NCBI GenBank assembly: GCA_018389105.1
Contig: JACATO010002134.1
Span: 477,001 to 541,000 of the forward strand
Direction of reading: 5' to 3'
Source: Nautilus pompilius
Taxonomy: Eukaryota; Mollusca; Cephalopoda; Nautilida; Nautilidae
Length of the DNA stretch: 64,000 nt
A program made the translations under genes and the position numbers. Positions 35,764 to 49,900 of this stretch are shown in pieces (position 1 is the first letter of the stretch; every line of letters starts with the position of its first letter). Under the pieces are notes generated by a model. The model was not told the DNA's origin and ran no database searches. It saw only the letters and a list, made by a program, of their open reading frames with translations.

Positions 35764-36853
35764 AAATGGTTGAACTTCATCTACTCTCTGTAAATAACAT
35801 GCCATTAAAAACTTGTCATTCAAATTTCCTCCCTTATGGTTACAAACTAAATTTAGTAGACCCGATTTGTTTGTTTGTTAATTGTTCTAGGCAGTCTAAA
35901 ACCTGAAGCTGGAACGTGTAGAAAATGAATGCCTGGCATCCAGTGAATTTCAACCCTGCTTACAACAGCAGCCAGCAGCTTAGTAAGTTTGTTAAAGAAC
36001 ACATTCAACAGAATAGATGAGCCAGGTAAAAAGAGAACAATAAATTAATTTACCTGAGCCAGTGAATTTAGAAAACATGATCAAAAATAGTAAACACATT
36101 TATAAAAGTTGAAGAATACGTTAGTAAAGATTTGCAGTTTTTGTTGTTTTTTTGTTGTTGCAAACATTGCATGATGGGAACAACCATTTTTGTTTTTTTT
36201 TATATATATATATTTGATAAACACCTTTCTGTTATATATTTTTGAGACAGCTTTGATCTTTGTAAAAATATAGAGCAATGTTGTTGAATTTTTTTCCCTT
36301 TGCCTCAGGGTAAATTTTATTACTGTTATTTGCTGTAAACTTGGTGGGCATGAGAAAAATGAAAAATATACATATGGAACTCTCTTCAACTGCACGGAAT
36401 TACCTACCACAATCCTGCTTGTCGCCATCTTCTGAACGCTCACATCACTCCCAATTATTTCCACCCAACATAATCAGTTATATGGCGTTGTTTTCCTCGT
36501 CAGTGACACATTATTCTCATTATGTTCAGTGCTATATAACATGACCTCCTGTCTTCATAAAAGGTTTGGCCACTTTCTGCATCAGCCGTATCATCAGAAA
36601 TTGCTTTTACCCTAAGGAGCAAGTCAAACATCTGTTTATTAAATTGAAAATAAATCCTGAGCTATTTACCCCAACATTCTGGGGAGTAGATACTTTAAAA
36701 AAAAAAAAAACAAACAAAAATTCTTCAGCCTGCCCACCCACTGCAAAAATTTAGCTGTGATCAACTTTTTATTTTTTAACCCAGTCTACACAATATAGGA
36801 ATGCAGTGGTATCTTTTGGTCTCTGGCATTACGCTTTCTGTACTTTACATGAC

Positions 36854-36951
36854 ATTTCTGGCTATCTGTACACGACATCTGCCATGTTCCCAAGATGCTG
36901 CTGTTGCAGTGATTTATATCGAGATAGTTGTATGTACAGATAGCCAGAAAT
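36854..36951. repeat. 19-bp perfect inverted repeat with 60-bp loop
   Basis: ATTTCTGGCTATCTGTACA (36854-36872) is repeated exactly in reverse complement at 36933-36951. Pairing continues imperfectly a further 10 or so bases inward. The whole is 98 bp and could be a tiny MITE or a hairpin transcript; no TA or other duplication flanks it clearly. Confidence 0.7.
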
Positions 36952-39589
36952 TTTGTTCATTGTGCTCTAATTGCTGGAACAATTTTAATTAAGCACTAAA
37001 ACTAACCTAGATACTTTAAGCTTTTACTGTCAGTGATTGGTTTTGATATTAGGATTAATTAAGATGTTAACATAATTTTTTCAAATCTTGCTCTCAACTA
37101 TCATGTGTAGGCCAAGCACTGGCAGGACCAAAAATGCACCCCGTTTCTCTTTATTTTAAAAGTAGCCTTCATTCTATTGTTTTTTTGTCAAATTAATCTT
37201 TAAGTAAATCTCAAATATTCAAGTGTTATTTTAATTTAATTACCTTTTTTATAATTGGGTAAAGAGCCACTCCACTAATGGTTCCTTCAAGTCTGCTCTT
37301 TTTTTTTTTATCCAGCTACCATAGATCCTTCATCTTTTAATCTCTACTTTAGAATAGAACTTACCACCACAAGTGCAGATTTATTGAGTATGTAAAATTA
37401 CCTTCATAATTTACTGCTGGAAACCTGTTCAAGAAAAGGAAAATTGGTGACTCGGTCTTAACCCTACCATGCTCTAGTTACTCAACTTCACAATGATGCT
37501 GTGGATTGCTGACTTGGATAACAGCAGTGATACAATTCTTTGTTTTCCAGAGCTGTTACCTGCTCTCAGATCAGTGCTGAGCCCACTGTTAGAGAGTAAA
37601 TGAATAAATCACTTCTTTCCAAGCTCTCTCACAACAGAAATAATTAACATCATTTATTTATTCAAAAGGACACCTGTGGGTATGCATCTTTTGTTGATGT
37701 ATTGTTTAAATTTAAACAAATCTCAAAATCTGGTCACTTGATGTGCTATTCAGGGAAAACTCTCGTAAATCAGTGTGCGATTTGACAGAATAAATTTGTA
37801 AGCACTTTAATCATTCCACTTCCCCCCTCAGTTTCATTTAACTTGAATATTTTGTTGATAATCTTATAATGCAGCCTAGGGCATTTAACTTTATGGCTCA
37901 ACACAGGCACATGGTTGAAACTATATCCTGGAATGTTTACAAATAGCCCTGTTTACATCTTTTATGATTTCAATATGCAGAGTTACAAATAATATAACGG
38001 TAATAATAATGTATTTTTGCTGCTATTTTTTCTCAAAAACTTAAAGTTTTTTTTATTTCTTTTTGTGCTTTTCGTAGCATTCTAGAAGTCTGGCTACTGC
38101 CATTTGGGGAATTTTGATTATTGTTTTGAAATGATGATGTTACAATGGTGCCACGGTGCGTTTTTATTTATCTATCTATTTTTTTAAGGATGGAGTTTTC
38201 TGTACCAAATATGTCACTTTTGTCCAGCTTGTAATGATCGAGATACTAAGTCACTTCAGCTTTCTATCTACTGCTAACCACAATATTGAACATTGTGTTG
38301 TACTTTGCTGTGCCGCTGTGTACGAGAATAATAATAGTTCTTAAAGGTTTTTCTCAGAACACCATTTACTTTTCTGACAACCCACCCCCCCTTTTGATAC
38401 TCGAACAACAAACAGATATAATGGCATTACAGGTTAACCAGCTTTAGTTATCTCAGTTTTTATCTTCATAAGTTGGCTTGAGGCACATCATTATGCAATA
38501 CTAAGAACAAATTCTCTTAATTGAGTGTATATTTATAATATTACTTAATGTGACAGCTTCCAATGATTGCATTAACTGTATAGGTCATACTTGACATTTG
38601 CTTTTCTGTACTAGTCTGTTTTGCATGTTCCTTCCCTTAACTAATTAGAAGGACTCTAGTTGGTTCACTATTGACTTCAGTGAGGAGAATTTAGCCTGAT
38701 TGTATGCAACTGCAGGGTATCTTACTAAGGCTACTACTTGTTCCCCATGCACTTAAAAAGTCTTACCATGGACTAATTCTGTTTGTTAAAAAGAAGGAAC
38801 AAGAAGACAACTTAACTGGCATTGTTCTGTGTCAAGAATTGAAATGTGCCAAATATTACAAATGCAAATCTTGTTATACAGTTATGAACAAAGACCTATT
38901 GTTAGTGACTTAAGCTAAAGCTCCATTAAGCACAGTACATCAAACCCATTATAGCTTGTGTTTATTTGATATTTCAAGCAAATTTAATTGCGACATGCTT
39001 TTCATACTGAAGGTGCCAGCTGTACACTCTTATATCTTCTACATCAACACAGAATCATTTGGTAACATTTCTAGATATTCTCATTGATTGCTGAAGCTGT
39101 TCACACTGTAGCATATGGAAGAAGGAAGTTGTTAGATACGTGTGAATTATAGAAAAAATAAAAGTATTGATTCCGCAGCATTTTTATGTTCCACTATTGA
39201 CAAGCAGCATCACCATGAAATGGATAGTTGGAAATTGTTGCATCACTATTGTGGTTAGGCAGATAATGATGGAGTAGCTTGATTCCTACTCACTGTGTCA
39301 TAGGGGCTGTTTGGGGATAATCTTTCTTTTTATAAGTGGAAAGTAAAGAAAATTTTTGATTGCACTGTGCTTATAAATCTATGGACTTCACCTAATAACT
39401 GAGTGAAGGACCTGAGCTTCTCTTTGTGGCAAAGCTTCACTTACTTAAAAAAAATTTTGTTTTTAATCTGGAAAGAAAGTATGCAGTAATTTTTATTTTG
39501 ATTAAAAAAAAATCTTTAAAGGGGTAACCATTGTTTTTGTTGTTGTAGGTTGTACTAACAGGTAGTTCTTTTGTTTGCTTCTCTTTCAG

Positions 39590-39643
39590 AAACTGTCCAT
39601 TATCGACCAGCTGCTGACATTACTGTACCAGATCTTGTTGATG
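39590..39643 (+). CDS. GRIP: GRIP-like scaffold exon: linker before PDZ1
   Basis: 54-nt internal exon. The acceptor is excellent (TTTGCTTCTCTTTCAG, AG at 39588-39589) and the donor is canonical (GATG|GTGAGT, GT at 39644-39645). It begins with the last two bases of a Glu codon and encodes TVHYRPAADITVPDLVD, ending with one base that the next exon (56253) completes as Glu. The peptide corresponds in position to the divergent linker between the variable N-terminus and PDZ1 in GRIP1/GRIP2 (vertebrate ...RRQSIPEEFKG...). Assignment rests on the in-phase join to the PDZ1 exon. GRIP proteins are cytoplasmic multi-PDZ scaffolds that tether receptors such as AMPA-type glutamate receptors, and Fras/FREM proteins, at membranes. 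The preceding exon is uncertain (10856 or 4765). Confidence 0.75.
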
Positions 39644-39716
39644 GTGAGTACGTTAGGAAAACGAACTATTTTTTGCTAATATGCTGGAATGGGATTGTTT
39701 TAGTTTCCTGTTCTAC

Positions 39717-39796
39717 TAGGGATGCTATTCAAATGAAATCCAGGTGGATACCATTATAGCGATGCTGTTTCAGCCAGGTTTCATCAAATGTTTCTA
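39717..39796. mobile_element. ultra-short palindromic MITE, copy 3
   Basis: TAGGGATGCTATTCAAATGA at the left and CAGCCAGGTTTCATCAAATG at the right, with the shared core ACCATTATAGCGATGCTGTT. It lies 73 bp downstream of a GRIP exon donor, within the intron. Confidence 0.65.
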
Positions 39797-42700
39797 AAAG
39801 ACTTGTTCTACCTAAATTTCTGAGAATGAATGGTTAGATTTTTTTTTTTTCCATTTATCTATTTTACTACTTTAAAAAAGGGCAACAAAAATCATCTCGA
39901 TGCAAAGATAATTACAAGTGGGGTTTTTATCTTTGGAGGATAAAAAAAAAAAAAAAACTTGGTAGAATTTAAATATTTTTTAAGTCTAGTACTAATATTC
40001 GAACTCGACAACTTGGTAATTATTTAACAACAGTGTCAGAAATAAACTTAACACAATCTAGACCTTAAGATGTTTCTTTTGATCTATTTTTTTTTAAACC
40101 AGTAAAAAATGTCTTTTTTTGAATGTAGACCTTCCAAAAATGTATTTATTTATTTATATTCTCCTTGGGATAAAATTGGTCTCTATCTGCAGTAAAAAAA
40201 AAAAAAATATATATATATATATATATAAATATTGAAATTAATAAATATTTACTAATTCTAAAAATATGGTAAGAGAAGTACTGAGTAAGAATAAAAATGC
40301 ATGGCTAAGTAATGAGATTTTAAATATACAGCTATTTGATTAATTTCTGATATAAAATTTTAAAATCTAAATGAAATAACAGAAAAATCTACCAAATATG
40401 ATTCATTTTCTTTTGAATTCAGATTCTGATTTTTGGAACAAATGCATGTTAAGATGGCAGTATTTTCACTAACATGCTTCTTTGGAAGCAAGGATAACTG
40501 TTTCAACAGACTATTCCTGCTTTAGTGCAGAAGTGCTTCTTGTATATCTTGGAAATCCATAGGTGTACCAACAGAACAAGTCCTATTCTGTTGATAGAAT
40601 AAGACTGGAAAGATCAGTGGAATCCAGCATATCACTTTGTCATTAACAGAGATACTCTTCTAAAAATATCTTGGGTACAGTTGTCACCCTTAAATCTTGT
40701 ATACACTAAAAACAAGTATAAGTGTGTTGAATTCTTTTCCACTAAAATTGAGGCTTTTGGGTATTGCCTAACAAATAAAAGTTAAGAAAGTACTTCCTAA
40801 CCAGCCCAAGATATTGATGGTATACCATTTTGGTTACAAACCAAAGAACACAGGTGGGTGGGGGTATTGATATGTTACAGCTGAGTACCAGTTTTTATAA
40901 CTTTCTCTCAAAAGAGAGCAGTGCAGTCTTCTTACTGAGCACAAAATAAATTGGTTCTCTTTAATGGCAGATATTTAGAAATGACAACTGATCATAGCAG
41001 ATGTTGATAATCCATTGTTGGAGCACAAATTGTTTCACAGTAACGATGACAACAAGGTTGGTTGTGGCTTATGTTGTAAAAGTTAAATAAAGCATTTTCA
41101 ACCTACTCATCTTTGAACTTCACATTATTTTATATTTTTTAATTTTAATTCCTCCAAGAACAAGCTTAAAAATAAGCTTCCCTAGAAACCCAGTCTATAG
41201 CTTCTAATGGTTAACCTAATGAATAAGTCTAAACTTGGTGAGGGCAGAGAATAATAGCAATGGATGGCAGAGAGGGGGGCACATTAAGACAGAGGAAGCA
41301 TCCGCATGACTGTCAGATTGGAAAACAGGAAATGGTATGATACATAAGCTCCAACCCATAATTTTTTTTTTAGAAATTTATCATAATCCAAAGATATGTT
41401 CCATTCTTAAATTACTTTTATTATTTAAAAATTAAAACAACAACAAAAAATCACAAACTAAACACTTTGTTAGCATAGGTTTCATAAACATTAAAGTTGC
41501 TTGGAATTGCACCCTTGATAAATAACCATCACAAGTTCTTCCTTTTGATTAATAACACCTGCATTCTCTCTAAAAAAAATACTCTGTTCCTCCTACAGCT
41601 GTTCGGATACAGACAATATTGGTTCTGGAATTTTATTAATTCTTTTTGTTCCTCTGTACTTAGTGACTTTGTTGGGACAGAAAGTGAATTCCAGACATAA
41701 ATGACAATAGCTTAGATTCTTCCAAATCTAGACACCATTTTTTTTTCAACTTTGGTCCCTCTGTAGCCCATGTTTTCTAAATATGCAATGGGGGTGACCC
41801 CCCCCCTCTACTAGGCAGTATTTCCTTGGTAAGCAAGCTGGATGAACAATGTTTGGTATTTCTCTGTTAGACTGCCTAGCAGCAGCACATTCCTAACACC
41901 ACAAATCTCTTCATTGCTATTTTTGCCAACTTTTTTTTTGTGAAAGCTCAGCTCAGCTCTTTTTTTTCCTTCTAATTCCTGACTGAAGAACTGATCAATT
42001 CCTACATAAAACTGAAGATTCCTGAAAGGAAAATGAATCATTTGACTCCAGCATAAGCAACCCAGCCAACTAGTCATCACTATTCTCCATGTGCTGCTCT
42101 CATTATCATATCAGGTTTCAAAAAGCCAATTATAAATAGGTTAACAGAGGTCTAGCAGCAAATGGCAGAGATAAGACTCAGTATGAAGCCTCCTGCTTTG
42201 TTCATTTGTATCTCTAAAGATGCTGGTCTCAGTAGATCATGAGGGCATCTGTTATCTCTCATCTCCTGTCTCAGGGTTACAGAAACAGCTGACCCTTGAA
42301 CTCCACTTTTTCTTATTCTGAGTTCTTCACCCACCTGAATCTATTGTAACTTTAAAAACATCTCCCCCTGTCCACATTTCTTTATATGTTATGGTAGTGT
42401 GGATTAACATGAACATGTTCAAAGTTCTGATCACTAACCATAAAAGTAAATGAATACAGTATTTTAGTTTAATGTTTTGCTGGACAGAATTTTAATGGAC
42501 AAGCTTAGGTCATTTAACTGTTTTCTTTAAATCTTCACTTACCTGTCTTTTTTCCAGATTCCATGTTCCCTTAAGCAAAATGTTGCCGGCCTTTGTGGTT
42601 AGATTTATTCTGTACTTCATATTTATGCTGGCCTTAAAATCCACTTGGGTACTACTTTTCTTCTTTCTGAACTAGTTCTTAGTCCTGGAGTACTCTGTTT

Positions 42701-43300
42701 TTGAGAATATCTAGAGAACACAATACTATTACTATACTGATAATTACTGTTTTTTCCCCTTTTTATCTGTTTGCTACATGGTGAATCTCTTTGTGATTTC
42801 ATGAATAGATTTATTCATTCTGAGACCTGGACCTGGATATTCGCCATGTCTACAGCAATCCACAAAGTTTATAGACTGTATCAGTTTATGAAGTCCAAGT
42901 GGTAAAACCTGTTTAACACCGTGATACACCTTTAAAGATCTATTTTTATCTTTTACACCCCTAAAATCTATTTACTTGTGTTTACATGAAAATGGGCTCA
43001 ACTTTGATTATGAAACATCATAAAATTCATGTTACTAAACAAAAAAACAAATGTTAGATAAAGAAATGTTATTAATCTTTTCTCTATCTTAGAAGCATTC
43101 TAGTTTTGTTTTCTTCTGATTTAGTTAGCCTTCCATAATGGCACTATTTCTCCAAGCTTTACCTTGATTGTTTACAAATCTATTCATCTTGAGAAAATAG
43201 AGTAAGAAGTAATGAGGACAAAACTCATACAACTTGTATATGACAAAGGTTTATAGTAACATTAAATTCACATCTAGATATGACAAGAAATCAACCATTA
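39797..43300. other. intronic, nothing recognised
   Basis: A-run plus TA-run at 40195-40226 and a C-run near 41801. No exon or repeat family recognised. Confidence 0.4.
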
Positions 43301-43303
43301 AGC

Positions 43304-43470
43304 GTACAGCCTGGTTTCCTCTCTCATCTAAAAAAAAAACGAGGAGTTCCAGTAGGGCTTTTGTTTTGGTAGCAAAAACTGCTGGTAACATTCATCATCT
43401 AAATCACCATGTTGAAGTGACTTGGCTAACCACTAAGTACGATTCTCAGCCCAGGATGTAATTCTGAAGC
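43304..43470 (+). repeat. SINE fragment, copy 4 (body only)
   Basis: CCTGGTTTCCTCTCTCATCT and GAGGAGTTCCAGTAGGGCTT match the body of the window's SINE family (GGTTTTCTCCCACATC, GAGTTCCAGTAGG). The usual head is missing. Confidence 0.5.
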
Positions 43471-43857
43471 CATTTGTATCTCTTCATTGTGTGCAATGGC
43501 TTATAGTGAGAGCTATGCAACTTACAGACAGACAGATACAATTGGGCATGATTATAAATTAGCTCATGTAAGGCATGACATTTATAAACATTTTTAGTAA
43601 CAATTGGAAATTAACAAATAGATTACTAGCACAATAGTTCTTAAGAATAACATTGTCAGTCTGTTTAAAAGAGTATTTCTTAACCATGGAGCCATTTTGT
43701 CTTGTGTTTAACTTAAATTGTTTAAAATTATGTATTTAACACATTATTTTACATGAATGTAATGCATTCACTTAGTTAGAACTAACTTAGTAACAAAAGT
43801 AAATTGTAAGCTTTGGACCTTTTGTACAGCCAGTTTACTTACTACTACTAATACTAC

Positions 43858-43911
43858 CACACACACACACACACACACACACTCTCTCTCTCTCTCTCTC
43901 TCTCTACTCTC
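43858..43911. repeat. (AC)n-(TC)n microsatellite
   Basis: About 12 AC units pass directly into about 12 TC units. Confidence 0.95.
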
Positions 43912-46900
43912 TCAACTCTGGTAGGTTTCACTGACCAGAGATTATTATTGCAGCGTAACGACATGTAATGTTTGATAAATAAAATGAGAAAACTACTTTG
44001 AAAACTTTTTTTTTAATACAATAAACACATTATCACTAGTTTATAATACTTGTATTATTGGTTAAGGGACTTGTTAGCCTAGGATATGAAACATGCTAGT
44101 GAGATAGTCAGCTTAGAACCTGAAGGTTCCAAATAGTAACAATAAGATGCTAAATTAACAGCATATATTTGTTTTTTTTTTTGTTTTTAGAGTTTAAAAA
44201 AAATTTCCAGTCAGTAAGAAATTACATAAAAATACATATAAACATACTATAGATAAAACAAAAAATAAATGATATTTAACATAAATATTAATATTTTTAA
44301 AATCTAATTTAAATTGGTTTGACATATATACATAGAATATTGATTGCCAACTACTGTTTTAGTGAATTGGATGACTTAATGGCTGTCCTGTTGTAGGCTG
44401 TGCATTCAGATAGGCTCTGTGCTGGAAGCAATCCATCTATAACCTATCAGCAACAAGCTCTCTCAGGTCTCTCACATTTGTGAGCTGGCAAAATGGTCCC
44501 CCTCATTTTGTATGCATTGTTGGGTGTTGCATTAGCTCTGCACCAGATGGAACATTGCTAAATGGCACTGTCTACTTTTTCAGTGAGGGAGGGGATGAGG
44601 GAATGTAAATCTAACTATGAAAGCATTTCCATGCTCAAAGAGTACAACTCTGTGTCACTTTGACACCAAGCACAGCAAGTTAAATGACATGTATCCTCTA
44701 AACTTGGAAGCTTGACAAAAAAAAAAGAAAAGAAAAAAGAGAGACTTTGTCACATTTATGCTCTTCTCAAAATGTTATATTAGAATTTTGAAATTCAACC
44801 TAGTGGATTTTTCTTTGAGTTTTATCTGAATCTATAATGTTGATTTATATAGCTGAACAGATCTACTTTAAAGTTTTGAGATTTATTTTTGTTAGATTTG
44901 TTTTTTTAAGTTGGATTATAGAGTAAGTTTAATCCATGTGTTGATTCAGTCCTCACTTCCAAGAGAGTTGGAGAAATCTTTATTCAGATCTTCCTGCTGG
45001 CATTATAAAGGAATATGTTACTGGAGTACTATTATACTTTGTCAACTAGTAGTTGGTACTGATTTTATGAAGCTATTTTTATCTGCTAGATGTCATTTAA
45101 ATAGAGGGAGGTGGAATGTTTGATACTTACTGCCCCTGTTTTTTGTTTAACACAGCTTGGGTTGATTTGCTGGTAGCAGGTTAATTAATTCCTGAAATGT
45201 TTGGAATGGTCAGGATCTGATAAAGGCTAATATCAACAGATTTATCTGCTTATTATGGAACACCTGGGAGAATCAGTACTAATAATTTGCTTGTACTTAC
45301 TATTCATCTGCTAGTCTACTAAGCATAGAAGTCATGGAGAAAGGTCAGTTTTCAGTGCACTTTACAGCTGTGTGAGATGTATTACAACCGAATAGCTTAT
45401 CATTGATCAGTCATGAGGTGAACACAAAAACAATGGTTGATTATAACAAAATATGAATGTTGGGTAAATGTCAGTGTACTTTAAAAAAAAAAAAAAACAT
45501 TGATGGCCTTTCAAAATAATGTTTGTGCTAATGATGCTTGTCTGCTTGGGTAGGAAAGAGATTCAAGAATGAAGTATTTGCAATGGAAAACTACATACAC
45601 ACTGACTGGATCTCCATTATGGGTATATTTTTTTTTAGCAGTTGAGTGCCCTATTCATAGAATCTGTGGCCACTGGACACCAATTATCATCTTGGAGAAA
45701 ATAAGCTTTGGAAGGAAACCTTGCCTCATTTAAAGCTAGAAAAACTCCACTACTGACTAGATAGACACCAGAAACAAAGTCTTGATCCATTAGGAATAAC
45801 ACTGTGGCTGCCAGCTTGCCAATCTAAAACCAATGATGAAATCAAGACAGTTAAAATAACACCTTTTTCTACTATATTACCATTGTTCAGCAGTATTCTC
45901 TCTGTAGATAAAATGAATTTTAATAACTTAATTTATGTCCGCCTTTAAATTGTTTTTTTTTGTTGTTGCTAGTTTCACTTGTTTCATAGTATGTTTCTTA
46001 TTCCTTTAATTACCTTTTTTTAATGTGTCTCATGACAAGATCCAGTTAAACACAAGTTTTGTGTTTAGTACTGTATCTGTTTGTAATAAGTAGATAAACT
46101 ACTTTTATTATGCTAAATTTTCTGTATTTCATTATTTATAAAACCTCTGTAATTGACTTTTGAAAAGAGAAACCTCATTTTAAAGAGAAATTTAAATTAT
46201 AACTGGATTAAATTGGAACCCATTATTTTGATCATTTATTATTAATTTTATTTGGCTATCATTTTGGTGACATTAGAAAGAAAAAGCACAATAGACAGGT
46301 TGAACTAGAAATACAGCACAGGGGAGATTATCCATTTTTATTTTTTAAAATCTTTATGACAGGAAATATTTTACTTATTGTTTCTGTGGTTACTTCAGAT
46401 CTTAGTTCACTAATTAAAAATTATATTGTGGCAAAGTTTCAGTGAGAAATCTTATGCCAAAGTGTTTTTTTTTTTTTACAAATACTACAAATGAATATTG
46501 AATTGTTAACAAGCAAAATGCCATTAGCTTAGAAGCATGTATTGCGTGGTGTTTAGTTAAATAGAGAGTTTACTATGCTGATAAATTGGGAAAAAATATT
46601 ATCAGAATTTTTTTTTTTTAAATTGCTTGATAACAGCACTTTATTATTCTCAGCATTTCCTTAATTCAGAATTTTGACTTCTGCTTTCATTCAAAGATTA
46701 ACTTAAAAAAAAAAAAAACAAAAAAAACCAATAATGAAAAAAATATTAAATTAAGTTATAGTAGCATTAAAAATTTAAAAAAAAAGGTATTATAGCAGAA
46801 ACTTTTTGTACAAGAAGTTTAGTCAGGATAAAGTACTGTATTTTGATGTGGATGCTGCAAAAAATAAAAACATTTCTAGATTATAAACATTACCATTCTG

Positions 46901-49900
46901 AAATTCCTATCTTTCTCTGTAACTTGCTCAATCTCAACAATAGCTTTTCTCATGTTTCATTGGCATTTCATGCTTAAAACAAAAAGTTTAGGAATCTGCC
47001 AAACTGCTTGATCAAAAACTGATGCATGAGAGTTTTTTTCTTGTGATAAAGATGAAAGTATTTTTTAAATGCAAACGATCTCTTTTTTCTCTCTTAACAC
47101 AAGCATTTATCATTGCATGATTTACATGAATAATGATTTCACAGAAGTGTGAACTGCGATTGACGATAACATGCAGTTTGCATTGTAAGATAATAACTGG
47201 CATTTATTCCCCGTTTATGTTGTCTATGTTCTAGCAGGTTGATGAAATGGTAACCAGTTTTAAGAATGTGCAGCTCCTGTCCTTCAGGCTAAGTGAACTA
47301 TTCAAAGCCACCATTGATTCACTTTGAAGAATACTGCATCCTTTTAAAACCAGCTGCTGCTGTCTATTTTGTTTAGTTATTTATCTATTTTACTTTCTTT
47401 TAGTGCATTCTGTCTTGTTAATGAGAATTATGGATTTATTTGCTGCAGAAATCAATTTTAAAATCTGTCACACAACAAACTATACTTTAGAATTACATGC
47501 TGTTTTCCCAAATTTACTGTATTTAAAATAAAAAATAATATGCACTGTTAACTAATTTTCAACACACTATTTCCCTCTGTAAATATTTGTAAAAAATGTC
47601 AACTTTTAAAAGTTTTCTTACATTTTATTTCAGTAGTAGATTTTTTTTTTTTTTTGTGATGTTACATTTGTTTGTTTTCTTTAATTGGGCATAAATACAT
47701 AATTTAAATCTTTAACGGTTTGTTCCAGTTCAATGATTTGGTTTAATGCCAGTCTTTGTTCTAATCTCGCTTGTGATTTTCTTGAGTGCTCTTTTTTGTT
47801 CTAATCATAGGAGTTTTGAATAGATTCATTTCCTGTCAGACAGACAGCATTAAGGGGAGACAGTAAAGCTATTCACTATCATTTTAGTGAGAGGAGTATC
47901 CTGTCTTTCAAATTTGAGAAGATCTGATCAGTAAATGGCATTTCTGGCTAGTACTAACTAATGATCTCATCAAATTCACTTTAAATCTGTCTCCTCTTTG
48001 CTGTTTATTTGCTAATCTTATTGTTATAAATAATACATTTTCTTACAGTTAATCTCCATCAACACTGGCATACTTTACTGTTTGGGGCAACATAGAAACC
48101 TGTTATTTTGCAATGATTTGTTTAGCTGGCCTTGATGGTTTCACTTTGCTCAGAAGACTGAACAAAATGAATCTTGAAACAAACGAGATTTCTTTAAACT
48201 AAAAAAATTAAAACTCTACCCTTATAAATAAAACTCCATGTTGAATTTGAAAACTTACAATGAGTAACTCAGTTTAGAGAACCTTTTTTAAAAAAATTTC
48301 ATACAACTGATGAAAGACTGCCACAGGCTGCTGAAAAAACTTCTAACATCAGCTGAACAACCAGCTGCTGTATTTGTTTATTCCTTGTTTGATCATCTAT
48401 CCATTTTTTTTCAGGGCTGGTGAGTCACTAACTTAGCATTGACATATGAGAAGGTTGTTGTTGTTTTTTTTTGTGTTTGTATGTGCAAATTTTCTCTTGG
48501 TGCCAGATTTAAAAAAAAAAAAAAATTGTGGATCAAATTTTGCCGTTTCTAGAACTTTCATCATGTTTTTGTATAATGCTCACACATCATTCTTGGCCAA
48601 AAGACTAATTAATTTCTGCTTCCAAGACGTTAAAATGATTAAATGGGTTTATTCAGCTGATAGCATCAGAATTCAGAAGGTTTTTTTTATCTCAACTTCA
48701 ATTTTTAAACTGACAGTTCTTACTTTGAGACCAAAAGCAAACAACAACAACATCAACAACAAAAAAGAGTCTTAATAACAGTAAATCTTTAACACTCTGG
48801 TGCTCATTATAGTAAAACACATGAAAGCTATTATAACAATTTCTTGGTAACAAAACTGACACTAGTTAAAGTTAAGAAAATTGAAAGTTATTGGTTGTGT
48901 GTTATTCATAGAAAATAGAGGGGTAGTTTGGGCCCCTTATTAGTAGTAACAGAACTATTGAATCTGTTTTGATGATCTTTCCTTGATGCTATTTCTAGGG
49001 TTTACTTTTGCACTCGATGACAGTCCTTGAGACTAAGCCCTGATGATGGTGATAAAGAAATATATCTGAAACCTGGGTTCATTAGTTTTGTTACTAATGG
49101 GGGGAGGAAGACTCAAAATTACCCTCTGCCTTTTGCCAACACTACTTATTTTGAACTAGTAGTTCATTGGATACACTGGAATGTTTGATAGTTCCTACTA
49201 GTTTGAATTTTACATTAAATGCTGAAAGAACCTTTATTAATAGGATTTCATAGCAGTAAATTCAAGGACATTTGGTGATAACCAAAAATTTGTATTATCA
49301 GTGTTCACACCAACCAGTGCACTAGAAACAGAAATGCATTCTTTGCAAAGAGGAATTGAAATTCTTACAGATATAGCACAAAGGAAAACAAATTTAATTG
49401 ATTAGTGTATTAGTTTAAAATTCTATCCCTTTCCAGGTGGCAACAGGTTAATAATGGCCAAAAGCATTGGAATTGACAAAGTGAACAATTTTTCTGCTGT
49501 TTGTTGTTGTTTTATTTCATTTTTTAAAATTTATTTATATGTTCTATCATCATTGATTTGTTTTCCATCTATTCGGGATTGGTGTTCATTAGCCATTTTC
49601 TAAGTTACCCTTATTTTTGTTCCATATTTGAAGTAGATCCTCTTAACTTAGATTTTTTTGTTGTGCTTCTTTTTTTTCTGGTCACCTAGACATTCAAGGC
49701 ATTTCATTGCACCTGGCATTTCCATTTTGTTTGTCGAGTTATTTCATTCAGTGATTTTTGTTCAATTTCAGCTGCTGCTTCCATCCATTTCTTTTTCAGA
49801 TTGAGTGAGTATTTCCAGTCTCTCCATCTCCATCTATCTCCCTCCCTCCCATATTCTTATTTGCCAGTGCTTTTAATTCTTTGTTGTGCTGCCTTGTACT

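Larger units (their letters stand above)
35374..39589. other. end of the long intron before exon 39590
   Basis: No exon recognised before the acceptor at 39588-39589. It holds a short dispersed repeat (35683-35763) and an inverted-repeat hairpin (36854-36951), listed separately. Confidence 0.45.
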
